This document shows positions 7,543 to 15,926 of a stretch of 64,000 bases of DNA, one piece after another. Every line of letters begins with the position of its first letter. The stretch's first letter is position 1. Source of the DNA: Gammaproteobacteria bacterium (GTDB lineage Bacteria > Pseudomonadota > Gammaproteobacteria > Burkholderiales > Gallionellaceae); contig JAHJBC010000009.1 of assembly GCA_018813765.1 (NCBI GenBank), forward strand, positions 62,001 through 126,000, given 5' to 3'. Position numbers and translations under genes: made by a program. Under the pieces are notes generated by a model that saw nothing but the letters and a program-made list of their open reading frames with translations, had not been told where the DNA came from and made no database searches.

Positions 7543-9032
7543 GCGTGACCCTCTACATCCCGGGCGATGCCGCCGCACGCGCGCTCGGCGCGGACAAGGT
7601 CGCTGCCGCCATCGCCGCGACGGCGCAACAGCAGGGCATCAAGATCAACATCGTGCGCAACGGCTCGCGCGGCCTGTTCTGGCTGGAGCCGCTGGTGGAA
7701 GTTGCCACCGCGCAAGGCCGCATCGCTTACGGCCCGGTGACGGTGGCAGATGTGCCGAAACTGTTCTCCGCGGATTTCCTGCATGGCGGCAAACATGCGC
7801 TGTGCCTGGGCGACATCGCAACGCATCCTTATCTGGCGAAGCAGCAGCGCGTCAGCCTGCGCCGTGTAGGCATCGTCGATCCGCGCTCACTGGCCGAATA
7901 TCTCGCGCACGGCGGCGGCAAGGGCTTGGCGGCGGCGCGCAAGTTAAAGTCTGCCGCCATCGTGCAACAAGTCACCGACTCCGGCCTGCGCGGTCGCGGC
8001 GGCGCGGCGTTCCCCACCGGCATCAAGTGGAAGACCGTGCTCGACACGGCCTCTGATCAGAAATACATCGTGTGCAACGCCGACGAAGGCGACTCCGGCA
8101 CCTTCTCCGACCGCATGCTGATGGAAGGTGACCCCTACTGCCTGATCGAGGGCATGGCCATCGCCGGTCTCGCGGTCGGCGCGACACGCGGCTATATATA
8201 TGTCCGCTCCGAATACCCGCATGCCATCACGGCGCTGGAATCCGCGCTGGCGAACGCGGGCGACTGGCTCGGCGATTTCCGCATCGAAGTGCGCAAGGGT
8301 GCGGGTTCCTACGTGTGCGGCGAAGAGACCGCCATGCTGGAAAGCATCGAAGGCAAGCGCGGCATCGTGCGCAGCAAGCCGCCGCTGCCCGCCGTCTCCG
8401 GCCTGTTCGGCCAGCCCACCGTCATCAACAACGTCATCACCTTCGCCAGCGTGCCGGACATCCTTGCGCAGGGTGCTGCGTTCTACAGCGAGCTCGGCGT
8501 GGGCCGTTCGCGCGGCACGCTGCCATTCCAGCTCGCGGGCAACATCAAATTTGGCGGCCTGGTCGAAGTGCCGTTCGGCAGCACGTTGCGCGAACTGTTG
8601 TACGACTACGGCGGCGGATCGCGCTCAGGCCGTCCGCTGCGCGCGGTGCAGGTGGGCGGGCCGCTGGGCGCGTACCTGCCCGAGTCGCAATTCGACACCG
8701 TGCTCGACTACGAAGCATTCTCTGCAATCGGTGCCGCACTCGGCCACGGCGGCATCGTCGCCTTCGACGACACCGTGGACATGGCCAAGCAGGCGCGCTA
8801 CGCCATGCAATTCTGCGCCAACGAATCCTGCGGCAAATGCACGCCGTGCCGCATCGGCTCCACACGCGGCGTCGAAGTCATCGACCGCATCCGCGCGGGG
8901 CACAAGGAGCAGATCCCGCTGCTGCGCAGCCTGTGCGACACCATGACCCACGGCTCCATGTGCGCGATGGGCGGCATGACGCCGTATCCGGTGCTGTCGG
9001 CGCTGGAGCATTTTGGGGAGGATTTTGAATGA
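7539..9032 (+). CDS. fdsB: NAD-dependent formate dehydrogenase beta subunit (FMN/NADH-binding)
   Basis: 497 residues, NuoF-like. An N-terminal thioredoxin-like domain of about 120 residues is fused to the flavin domain, as in FdsB proteins. The NADH/FMN-binding motif GLRGRGGAAFPTGIKW is near residue 150, the second glycine/acidic motif (CNADEGDSGTF) follows, and the [4Fe-4S] ligands are in CGKCTPCR plus a later Cys in HGSMCAMGG. It accepts electrons from formate through the FdsA/FdsG clusters and reduces NAD+ at FMN. It overlaps fdsG; a 127-bp repeat element follows before fdsA, so translation is not coupled to the next gene. Confidence 0.93.
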   Translation: MSVTLYIPGDAAARALGADKVAAAIAATAQQQGIKINIVRNGSRGLFWLEPLVEVATAQGRIAYGPVTVADVPKLFSADFLHGGKHALCLGDIATHPYLAKQQRVSLRRVGIVDPRSLAEYLAHGGGKGLAAARKLKSAAIVQQVTDSGLRGRGGAAFPTGIKWKTVLDTASDQKYIVCNADEGDSGTFSDRMLMEGDPYCLIEGMAIAGLAVGATRGYIYVRSEYPHAITALESALANAGDWLGDFRIEVRKGAGSYVCGEETAMLESIEGKRGIVRSKPPLPAVSGLFGQPTVINNVITFASVPDILAQGAAFYSELGVGRSRGTLPFQLAGNIKFGGLVEVPFGSTLRELLYDYGGGSRSGRPLRAVQVGGPLGAYLPESQFDTVLDYEAFSAIGAALGHGGIVAFDDTVDMAKQARYAMQFCANESCGKCTPCRIGSTRGVEVIDRIRAGHKEQIPLLRSLCDTMTHGSMCAMGGMTPYPVLSALEHFGEDFE

Positions 9033-9043
9033 GTCGCATTAGC

Positions 9044-9170
9044 CGTCATTCCGGCGCAGGCCGGAATCCAGATGATCAAAAATCTCCCGCGATAGCGGGA
9101 CTTCATCTCGTTTTTGTCTGCTGCGCAGGATTTTATTTTGGACTGGATTCCGGCCTGCGCCGGAATGACG
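9044..9170. repeat. 127-bp palindromic repeat element between fdsB and fdsA
   Basis: Perfect 28-bp terminal inverted repeats (9044-9071 and 9143-9170, starting CGTCATTCCGGCGCAGG) enclose 71 bases that contain a smaller hairpin. An element with identical ends and identical total length lies at 32579-32705 between nifW and nifZ. The core differs between copies. No coding sequence is inside. It looks like a REP/MITE-type non-autonomous element. Confidence 0.85.
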
Positions 9171-9195
9171 TTGCCTTTCTAACGGGATATATGGA

Positions 9196-12030
9196 ATGAA
9201 CAACCTCGACCACGGCACCCCCGCCGTCACCTCCACCCGCGAAGTCACCCTCACCATCGACGGCGTGAATGTCAGCGTCCCCGCCGGCACTTCCGTCATG
9301 CGCGCCGCCGTGAAGGCGGGCGTGATGATCCCCAAACTCTGCGCCACCGATTCGCTCGCGCCGTTCGGCTCCTGCCGCCTGTGCCTGGTCGAGGTCGAAG
9401 GCCGTCGCGGTTATCCGTCTTCCTGCACCACGCCTGCCGAAGCGGGCATGCAGGTGAAGACGCAGACGCCCAAGCTCGCCGAGCTGCGCCGCAATGTGAT
9501 GGAGCTCTACATCTCCGACCATCCGCTCGACTGCCTCACCTGCGCGGCCAGCGGCGATTGCGAATTGCAGAGCATGGCGGCCGCGGTGGGCCTGCGCGAA
9601 GTGCGCTATGGCAACCAAGGCGCGAACCATTTCGCCGCCGCGAAGAAAGACATCTCCAATCCCTACTTCATCCACAACCCCGCCAAGTGCATCGTGTGCA
9701 ACCGCTGCGTGCGCGCCTGCGAAGAGCAGCAGGGCACCTTCGCGCTGACCATCGGCGGGCGCGGTTTCGATTCGCGCGTGACGGCGGGGCAGGGCGAGTC
9801 GTTCATGGATTCCGATTGCGTCTCCTGCGGCGCCTGCGTCAACGCCTGCCCCACGGCGGCGCTGATCGAGAAGAGCGCGGTGAAGCTGGGCAGCGCAGAT
9901 AAAGCAGTGGTCACCACCTGCGCCTATTGCGGCGTCGGTTGCGGTTTCCAGGTCGAGATGAAGGGCGCGCAGGTCGTGCGCATGACGCCGTGGAAGGACG
10001 GCCGTGCCAACGAAGGCCACGCCTGCGTCAAGGGCCGCTTCGCCTGGGGCTATGCCACGCACAAGGACCGCATCACCAAGCCGATGATCCGCGCGAAGAC
10101 CAGCGACCCGTGGCGCGAAGTGTCGTGGGACGAGGCGTTCGCTTACGCGGCCAAGGAATTCCGCCGCATCCAGGACAAGCACGGCAAGAATGCCGTCGGC
10201 GCGCTGGTCTCCAGCCGCTGCACCAACGAGGAAGATTATCTGGTGCAGAAGCTGGTGCGCGCCGCCTTCGGCAACAACAACGTCGATACCTGCGCGCGCG
10301 TGTGCCATGCGCCCACCGGCTACGGCCTCGGCCAGACGCTGGGCACCTCGGCGGGTACGCAGACCTTCAAGTCGGTGGAGAAGGCCGACGTGATCATGAT
10401 CATCGGCTCCAACCCCAGCGAAGGCCATCCGGTGGTCGGCTCGCGCCTCAAGCGCCGCGTGCGCGAAGGCGCCAAGCTCATCGTCATCGATCCGCGCGAG
10501 ATCGACATGGTGACCGCACCCCATGCGCGCGCCACGCATCACCTCAAGCTGCGCCCCGGCACCAACGTCGCCATGCTTTCCGCGCTCGCGCATGTGATCG
10601 TCACCGAAGGACTGATGAACCAGCAGTTCATCGCCGAGCGTTGCGAGAAGCAGGCGTTCGACGACTGGCGCGAATTCGCCGCGCGTCCGGCCAATTCGCC
10701 CGAGGCGATGGAAGCCGTCACCGGCGTGCCCGCTGCCGACGTGCGCGCGGCCGCGCGCCTCTACGCCACCGGCGGCAACGCCGCCATTTTCTACGGTCTG
10801 GGCGTCACCGAACATTCGCAAGGTTCGACCGCGGTGATCGCCATCGCCAACCTCGCCATGGCCACCGGCAACGTGGGGCGCGAAGGTGTGGGCGTGAACC
10901 CGCTGCGCGGGCAGAACAACGTGCAGGGTTCCTGCGACATGGGCGGCTTCCCCGACATCTATCCCGGCTATCGCCATGTGTCCGACGCCGCCACGCGCGA
11001 GCTGTTCGAAAAGGCATGGAGCGTGAACCTGCAAGCCGACCCCGGCCTGCGCATCCCCAACATGCTGGAAGCCGCGCTGGACGGTTCCTTCAAGGGACTC
11101 TACTGCCAGGGCGAAGACCCGGCGCAGTCCGACCCCAACACGCAGCATGTGCAGGCCGCGCTCTCGGCCATGGAATGTGTGGTGGTGCAGGACCTGTTCC
11201 TCAACGAGACCGCAAAATACGCGCATGTGTTCCTGCCCGGCGCATCCTTCCTGGAAAAAGACGGCACCTTCACCAACGGCGAGCGCCGCATCTCGCGCGT
11301 GCGCAAAGTCATGCAACCGCTGGCGGGCAAGGCCGATTGGGAAGTGACCATGGGCCTGGCTGAAGCGCTTGGCTATCCGATGCGCTACGAACACCCGTCG
11401 CAGATCATGGACGAGATCGCGCGCCTCACGCCCACCTTCGCCGGCGTCAGCTATGACAAGCTTGAGCAGATGGGCAGCGTGCAATGGCCGTGCAACGACA
11501 AGAAGCCGCAAGGCACGCCGCTCATGCATGTGGACGCATTCGTGCGCGGCAAGGGCCGCTTCTTCAACACCCAATACGTGCCCACCGACGAAAAGGTCAC
11601 GCCGCGCTTCCCGTTGCTGCTCACCACCGGCCGCATCCTGTCGCAATACAACGTCGGCGCGCAGACGCGGCGCACCGAGAACGTCCAGTTCTACGGCGAA
11701 GACGTACTGGAGATCCACCCGCACGACGCCGAAGAGCGCGGCATCAAGCAGGGCGACTGGGTCGGCATCCAGTCGCGCGCAGGCGACACCGTGCTGCGCG
11801 CCACCGTCACCGAGCGCGTGCAACCCGGCGTCGTTTACACCACCTTCCACTTCCCCGAATCCGGCGCCAACGTCATCACCACCGACAACTCCGACTGGGC
11901 CACCAACTGCCCCGAGTACAAAGTCACCGCGGTGCAACTGGTGAAAGTGGAAAAACCATCGGCCTGGCAACAGCGCAATGCGCGCGAGGATGAGAAGCAG
12001 AAGAGGTTGCTGGCGGGTGCGAAGCATTAA
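9196..12030 (+). CDS. fdsA: NAD-dependent formate dehydrogenase alpha subunit (molybdopterin)
   Basis: 944 residues. The N-terminal NuoG-like part carries a [2Fe-2S] site (Cys49, 60, 63, 77), a His/Cys [4Fe-4S] site (His109, Cys113, 116, 122) and two ferredoxin-like [4Fe-4S] clusters (about 165-175 and 208-218). The molybdopterin domain begins with a CAYCGVGC [4Fe-4S] motif at 242. The predicted Mo ligand is Cys in RVCHAPTGYG, so this is the cysteine rather than the selenocysteine type. The C-terminal domain is the usual molybdopterin dinucleotide-binding fold. It oxidises formate in the cytoplasm. The start at 9196 follows a purine-poor leader; an ATG five bases earlier meets a stop at once. 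Confidence 0.94.
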   Translation: MNNLDHGTPAVTSTREVTLTIDGVNVSVPAGTSVMRAAVKAGVMIPKLCATDSLAPFGSCRLCLVEVEGRRGYPSSCTTPAEAGMQVKTQTPKLAELRRNVMELYISDHPLDCLTCAASGDCELQSMAAAVGLREVRYGNQGANHFAAAKKDISNPYFIHNPAKCIVCNRCVRACEEQQGTFALTIGGRGFDSRVTAGQGESFMDSDCVSCGACVNACPTAALIEKSAVKLGSADKAVVTTCAYCGVGCGFQVEMKGAQVVRMTPWKDGRANEGHACVKGRFAWGYATHKDRITKPMIRAKTSDPWREVSWDEAFAYAAKEFRRIQDKHGKNAVGALVSSRCTNEEDYLVQKLVRAAFGNNNVDTCARVCHAPTGYGLGQTLGTSAGTQTFKSVEKADVIMIIGSNPSEGHPVVGSRLKRRVREGAKLIVIDPREIDMVTAPHARATHHLKLRPGTNVAMLSALAHVIVTEGLMNQQFIAERCEKQAFDDWREFAARPANSPEAMEAVTGVPAADVRAAARLYATGGNAAIFYGLGVTEHSQGSTAVIAIANLAMATGNVGREGVGVNPLRGQNNVQGSCDMGGFPDIYPGYRHVSDAATRELFEKAWSVNLQADPGLRIPNMLEAALDGSFKGLYCQGEDPAQSDPNTQHVQAALSAMECVVVQDLFLNETAKYAHVFLPGASFLEKDGTFTNGERRISRVRKVMQPLAGKADWEVTMGLAEALGYPMRYEHPSQIMDEIARLTPTFAGVSYDKLEQMGSVQWPCNDKKPQGTPLMHVDAFVRGKGRFFNTQYVPTDEKVTPRFPLLLTTGRILSQYNVGAQTRRTENVQFYGEDVLEIHPHDAEERGIKQGDWVGIQSRAGDTVLRATVTERVQPGVVYTTFHFPESGANVITTDNSDWATNCPEYKVTAVQLVKVEKPSAWQQRNAREDEKQKRLLAGAKH

Positions 12031-12031
12031 C

Positions 12032-12148
12032 TCCCTTCTCCCGCAAGCGGGAGAAGGGCTGGGGATGAGGGTCTGTGCTAATCACATGAAGTTGTTGGAA
12101 TCAGCGCCCCTCACCCTAACCCTCTCCCGCTTGCGGGAGAGGGGATAA
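12032..12148. repeat. Palindromic repeat pair between fdsA and fdhD
   Basis: Two GC-rich hairpins of the CTCCCGCAAGCGGGAG type, with flanking CCCTTC/CCCTCAC blocks in opposite orientation at about 12032-12070 and 12106-12148. The pair forms a REP-like doublet. Related CTCTCCCGCAAGCGGGAGAG sequence occurs inside the 5' end of cysE at about 30910-30930. Confidence 0.75.
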
Positions 12149-12167
12149 CCAATAACCATGAATTAGC

Positions 12168-12983
12168 ATGAACCCACAAACTCAATTGCCGGTAACCCGC
12201 CCCCACGGCACCCCCACCCTCGACACCATCGCCGAAGAAACCCCCATCGCCTTCGAATACAACGGCATCTCCCACACCGTCATGCTCGCCACCCCCGCCG
12301 ACCTCGAAGACTTCGCGCTCGGTTTCAGCCTCACCGAAGGCATCGTGCAAAACCGCAGCGAAGTGTTCGACATCGAACTCGAAGCAGCCGAAGCCGGCAT
12401 CACCCTCAAAATCAAGATCGCGGGCGGCGCATTCGCCAAACTCAAGGAACACCGCCGCAGCCAGGCCGGGCGAACCGGCTGCGGACTGTGCGGTGCCGAA
12501 ACCCTGGCGCAAGTCATGCGCGACCTGCCGCCGGTGGCGCACACCACACCCTTCCCGCTGCAAGCACTCTACGAAGGCATGCGCCGCCTGCCCGAACAGC
12601 AACAACTGCAGCACACCACCGGCGCCGTGCATGCCGCCTGCCGCATCGCGCCAGACGGCAGCATCAGCCACGTGCGCGAAGACGTGGGCCGCCACAACGC
12701 GCTCGACAAGACACTCGGCGCGCTTGCGCGCGACAATGCCGTTCGTCCTGAGCCTGGTCGAAGGGCGGAAGGTGGCGCACTGCTCATCACCAGCCGCGCC
12801 AGCTTCGAGATGGTGCAAAAATCCGCCGCGCTCGGCTACGGCATCCTCGCCGCCGTCTCCGCCCCCACCGCCGCCGCCGTGCGCCTCGCCGAAAAACTGG
12901 ATGTCACCCTCGTCGGCTTCTTGCGCGGCGCCAACTGCGCCGTATATTCTCACCCACATCGATTGCAAGGAATCACGCCATGA
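12168..12983 (+). CDS. fdhD: Formate dehydrogenase sulfur carrier/accessory protein FdhD (FdsC)
   Basis: 271 residues. The CGLCGAE motif near residue 105 carries the two cysteines that transfer sulfur from a cysteine desulfurase to the molybdenum cofactor, and the nucleotide/cofactor-binding core (DVGRHNALDK, LLITSRASFEMVQK) is intact. In fds operons this gene is called fdsC and is needed for active FdsA. At about residues 190-200 there is an insertion (VRPEPGRRAEG) encoded by a dispersed-repeat-like sequence at about 12738-12770; the frame stays open. A REP doublet separates it from fdsA upstream, and another from fdsD downstream. Confidence 0.92.
   Translation: MNPQTQLPVTRPHGTPTLDTIAEETPIAFEYNGISHTVMLATPADLEDFALGFSLTEGIVQNRSEVFDIELEAAEAGITLKIKIAGGAFAKLKEHRRSQAGRTGCGLCGAETLAQVMRDLPPVAHTTPFPLQALYEGMRRLPEQQQLQHTTGAVHAACRIAPDGSISHVREDVGRHNALDKTLGALARDNAVRPEPGRRAEGGALLITSRASFEMVQKSAALGYGILAAVSAPTAAAVRLAEKLDVTLVGFLRGANCAVYSHPHRLQGITP
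12738..12770. repeat. Dispersed-repeat fragment within fdhD coding sequence
   Basis: A stretch reading GTTCGTCCTGAGCCTGGTCG followed by AAGGGCGG resembles a common proteobacterial intergenic repeat (TTCGTCCTGAGC-type). It encodes an 11-residue insert between conserved FdhD blocks. The reading frame is preserved. Confidence 0.55.
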
Positions 12984-13000
12984 ACCCGTTCAACGCTCCC

Positions 13001-13056
13001 TGTAGGAGCCAGCTTGCTGGCGAAACTGTTTTTCGCGAGCAAGCTCGCTCCTACAA
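13001..13056. repeat. REP doublet (TGTAGGAGC type) between fdhD and fdsD
   Basis: TGTAGGAGCCAGCTTGCTGG (13001-13020) is followed after a short loop by GCGAGCAAGCTCGCTCCTAC on the opposite arm. The same family occurs at 39090-39148 in the TRAP region. The two arms are imperfect complements. Confidence 0.8.
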
Positions 13057-13098
13057 GACACACCGTATCCAAAATTCGGCTAACAAAGGTACACAACG

Positions 13099-13308
13099 AT
13101 GAAACCGGAAAAACTCATCAAGATGGCCAACCAGATCGGCGCATTCTTCGACGCCATGCCCGACCGCGAGCAAGCCGTGGCCGGCGTCGCCGCGCACATC
13201 CAGCGCAACTGGGAACCGCGCATGCGCACCGCGCTGAAGGATCATGTTGCACGAAACGGCAATCAGGAGCTGATGCCTGTCGTGAGGGATGCGTTGGGCA
13301 GGGTGTAG
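13099..13308 (+). CDS. fdsD: NAD-dependent formate dehydrogenase delta subunit
   Basis: 69 residues. The sequence (KLIKMANQIGAFFDAMPDRE, then HIQRNWEPRMR) matches the small FdsD family that ends fds operons. FdsD has no cofactor motif; in related enzymes it is associated with assembly or stability of the complex. An AAAGG lies upstream of the ATG. It is 115 bases downstream of fdhD with a REP doublet between them, and it is the last gene before the accessory island. The following 200 bases (13309-13509) have no recognisable gene. Confidence 0.9.
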   Translation: MKPEKLIKMANQIGAFFDAMPDREQAVAGVAAHIQRNWEPRMRTALKDHVARNGNQELMPVVRDALGRV

Positions 13309-13509
13309 AAGTCAAATCGGATGGGCTGTTCATCGGCCAAAGCTGAAATTAGAAAAAAACAGGCAGCTTCGGCTATCGGGCCAATTGCGACCATTGCTCT
13401 ATCTGAAAATAGGCTGCTTCCCCGTTCAGAATTCAACGGGCGGTTCGAAGAAGGGTTTTAGGTACAATGCTATAAATAATTACGAGTTTCAGCCAGAATC
13501 CTCTTGCCT

Positions 13510-14139
13510 ATGAGTCTTATCAAATCTCGAAAACGCGTTGCCGATCACGGGGAGGTGTTCACCCCGGCGTGGATGGTCGATGCGATGCTCGACCTAGTGA
13601 AGGATGAATCCGAACGCATCGACTCCCGCTTTCTGGAACCGGCATGTGGTAGCGGTAATTTTATTGTCAAAGTCCTGCGGCGCAAGCTCGCGGCCGTCGA
13701 GGGGAAGTTCGGAAAATCTGATTTTGAGAAACGGCACTATGCCCTATTTGGCCTGATGTGCATCTATGGGGTTGAACTCCTGGAGGACAACATCGCCGAG
13801 TGTCGCGTGAACATGCTGGATATCTTCGCCGACGACCTGAATCTGGAGGAGTCAGATGACCTCTACCGTGCCGCTGCCTACGTGTTATCGCAGAATCTCG
13901 TCCATGGTGACGCCAGGACGATGTGCGCCAGTGGTGGTGAGCCAATTACCTTTGCCGAATGGGGCTACCTCGGCAAGGGGAAGTTTCAGCGTCGCGACTT
14001 CCGCTTTGATACGCTCACGGGCATGTCTAAGCATACCGAACAGGGCTCACTGTTTGCCAAGCATGAGATATTCACGCCGACGCCGAAGACCTACCCGCCG
14101 CTGACGGTAAGCGAGCTGGCTGCTCTGGAGGGGGGATGA
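13510..14139 (+). CDS. Short N6-adenine DNA methyltransferase-like protein
   Basis: 209 residues from the ATG at 13510; a TTG two codons earlier is also possible. The N-terminus (RKRVADHGEVFTPAWMVDAM) and motif I, LEPACGSGNF, are those of N6-adenine methyltransferases of restriction systems and bind S-adenosylmethionine. No catalytic motif IV (NPPY) is present; the chain ends after LVHGDA and a QRRDFRFD segment. It is either a naturally short family member or the N-terminal half of a split enzyme whose catalytic half is the gene at 15923. A 35-codon frame overlaps its stop, and a metallopeptidase gene follows. Confidence 0.75.
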   Translation: MSLIKSRKRVADHGEVFTPAWMVDAMLDLVKDESERIDSRFLEPACGSGNFIVKVLRRKLAAVEGKFGKSDFEKRHYALFGLMCIYGVELLEDNIAECRVNMLDIFADDLNLEESDDLYRAAAYVLSQNLVHGDARTMCASGGEPITFAEWGYLGKGKFQRRDFRFDTLTGMSKHTEQGSLFAKHEIFTPTPKTYPPLTVSELAALEGG

Positions 14140-14243
14140 GGGTGTCGGTGAAGGAGCTGTTACGCAATCCCATCGAATTCAATTGGGTAAGAAATTTGTT
14201 CGAGACGGATAAATATGAAGATTCGCCGCAATGCGCGAATTAA
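14136..14243 (+). CDS. Possible 35-residue small protein or gene remnant
   Basis: The ATG overlaps the stop codon of the short methyltransferase (ATGA). The frame encodes 35 residues (starting MRVSVKELLRNPIEF) and ends at TAA 14241-14243. It has no recognisable domain. The overlapping arrangement argues for translation, but it may be the stub of a gene lost by deletion. Low confidence. Confidence 0.3.
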   Translation: MRVSVKELLRNPIEFNWVRNLFETDKYEDSPQCAN

Positions 14244-14283
14244 GATGCAACCATCAAATGGGAAAATGGAGAATTAAGAAGCC

Positions 14284-15435
14284 ATGACCACCATCGCCGC
14301 TTCCGTCCCCGTCCTGCGCTGGGCAGCGCAACGCGCGCGCTTGCACGACGACGTTCTGGCTACACGTTTTCGCAAATGGCCCCTGTGGCTCAGAGGAGAA
14401 GCTCAGCCCACACTCAAGCAACTGGAAGACTTCGCGCGCCTCTCGCACACGGCCATCGGCTATTTCTTTCTGCCCGAGCCGCCGGCACTGACACTGCCGG
14501 TGCCGGACTTCCGCACCCTGCGCGATGAGGTGCTCTCCGAACCCAGTAGCGACCTGCTGGATACCCTCTACCTGTGCCAGCAGCGGCAGGACTGGTACCG
14601 CGACCATGCCCGTATGCACGGCTTGCCAGCCTTGCCGTTCGTTGGTAGCGCCAATGTGCAGGAAGCACCCGAGGCCGTGGCGCAACGCCTGCGCGAAGTG
14701 CTGGGTCTGACCGCCGAAGCACGTCGCCAGTTGCCTACATGGGCGGAGGCGCTGCGCCAGTTGATTGTCAGGGCTGATGATGCTGGTGTGATGGTGATGG
14801 TTAGCTCTGTGGTCGGCAGCAATAGTCATCGCAAGTTGGACGTGGGGGAGTTTCGGGGCTTCGCGCTAGCGGACGATCTTGCGCCACTGATTTTTTTGAA
14901 CGGCGCCGACAGCAAGGCCGCGCAGATGTTCACGCTGGCGCATGAACTGGCTCATCTGTGGCTGGGCGCCTCGGGCGTGTCGGACGCGCAGGCTGGGCAA
15001 GTGCCCGAGCAGCATACCGAGCGCTGGTGCAACCAAGTGGCGGCGGAACTGCTGATGCCGATCAGTGAACTACGTGCAGAGTACCAGCCCCATGCGCCGA
15101 TACCGGAAGAAATCCAGCGTTTGGCGCGCTCGTTCAAGGTCAGCACACTGGTCGCCTTGCGTCGCCTGTTCGACGCGGGTTTCATTACGCAGGCAGCGTT
15201 GTGGCAACACTACCGGGAAGAGCAGGATCGGCTGCGCTTCCTCAGCGAGCGCAGCAGCGGTGGCGGCGACTTCTACCGATCCCTGGGCGCACGCACCAGC
15301 AAACGCTTTTCCCGCGCCATCCTCGCCAGCACGCTGGAAGGCCTGACCTCGTTCCCGGACGCTTTTCGCATGCTGGGCATGCGCAAGACGGCCACCTTCT
15401 ATGAAGCGGCACGCGAACTGGGGGTGACTGCATGA
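14284..15435 (+). CDS. ImmA/IrrE-type metallopeptidase (antitoxin-like partner)
   Basis: 383 residues. The zinc-protease motif is HELAHLW near residue 221, in a domain typical of ImmA/IrrE (COG2856-type) proteins. The N-terminal part (about 1-110) is the region that in such proteins often carries an XRE-like segment, though no clear helix-turn-helix is visible here. Its stop codon overlaps the start of a PIN-like gene (ATGA), forming a two-gene cassette of the kind annotated as toxin-antitoxin (metallopeptidase plus DUF4411). It may control the partner by proteolysis or relieve repression of the surrounding methyltransferase genes. This is inference from the family. Confidence 0.8.
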   Translation: MTTIAASVPVLRWAAQRARLHDDVLATRFRKWPLWLRGEAQPTLKQLEDFARLSHTAIGYFFLPEPPALTLPVPDFRTLRDEVLSEPSSDLLDTLYLCQQRQDWYRDHARMHGLPALPFVGSANVQEAPEAVAQRLREVLGLTAEARRQLPTWAEALRQLIVRADDAGVMVMVSSVVGSNSHRKLDVGEFRGFALADDLAPLIFLNGADSKAAQMFTLAHELAHLWLGASGVSDAQAGQVPEQHTERWCNQVAAELLMPISELRAEYQPHAPIPEEIQRLARSFKVSTLVALRRLFDAGFITQAALWQHYREEQDRLRFLSERSSGGGDFYRSLGARTSKRFSRAILASTLEGLTSFPDAFRMLGMRKTATFYEAARELGVTA

Positions 15436-15926
15436 GTTATCTGCTGGATGCCAACGTGTTCATGTCCGCAAAGAACCTGCACTACGGTCTGGACTTCTGC
15501 CCGGCCTTCTGGGAATGGCTGGTGCACAAGGGCAATACGGGCGCGGTGGTCAGTATCGACAAGGTGGCCGATGAAATCGCAGCCGGTCAGGACGAATTGT
15601 CGGACTGGGCCAGTAACAAAGGCCATGCGCTTTTCCGCCGCACGCCGCCGACGTTGGCACCGCAGTTCACCCAGGTCAGCACATGGGCCACCGGGCAGCA
15701 ATACACGCCGGCCGCCATCAACACGTTTCTACAAGCTGCCGACTTCTATCTGGTTGCGCATGCGCTGGCCGGCAAACATGTGGTAGTGACCCACGAACTC
15801 CATGCCAACTCGCCGGGTCGCATCAAGATACCGAATGCCTGCGTGGGCTTGGGTGTGCGGTTCATGACGCCCTACCAGATGCTGCGCATCGAACAGGCTC
15901 GTTTCGTACTGGGAGCGCACAAATGA
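15432..15926 (+). CDS. PIN-like ribonuclease toxin, DUF4411 type
   Basis: 164 residues. It starts with SYLLDANVFM, the first acidic motif of PIN-like nucleases; later acidic positions (DKVADEI, ADFYLVAHAL) and a THE segment fit the DUF4411 branch. Members are predicted metal-dependent RNases. Its start overlaps the metallopeptidase stop and its own stop overlaps the start of the Eco57I-like methyltransferase (ATGATG), so all three are probably co-translated. No toxin activity can be shown from sequence. Confidence 0.75.
   Translation: MSYLLDANVFMSAKNLHYGLDFCPAFWEWLVHKGNTGAVVSIDKVADEIAAGQDELSDWASNKGHALFRRTPPTLAPQFTQVSTWATGQQYTPAAINTFLQAADFYLVAHALAGKHVVVTHELHANSPGRIKIPNACVGLGVRFMTPYQMLRIEQARFVLGAHK

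Noticed and set aside
9133-12027. Long open frame on the minus strand opposite fdsA
   Set aside because: It is antisense to a gene with clear cofactor motifs. High-GC codon bias opens the opposite frame. No recognised domain.
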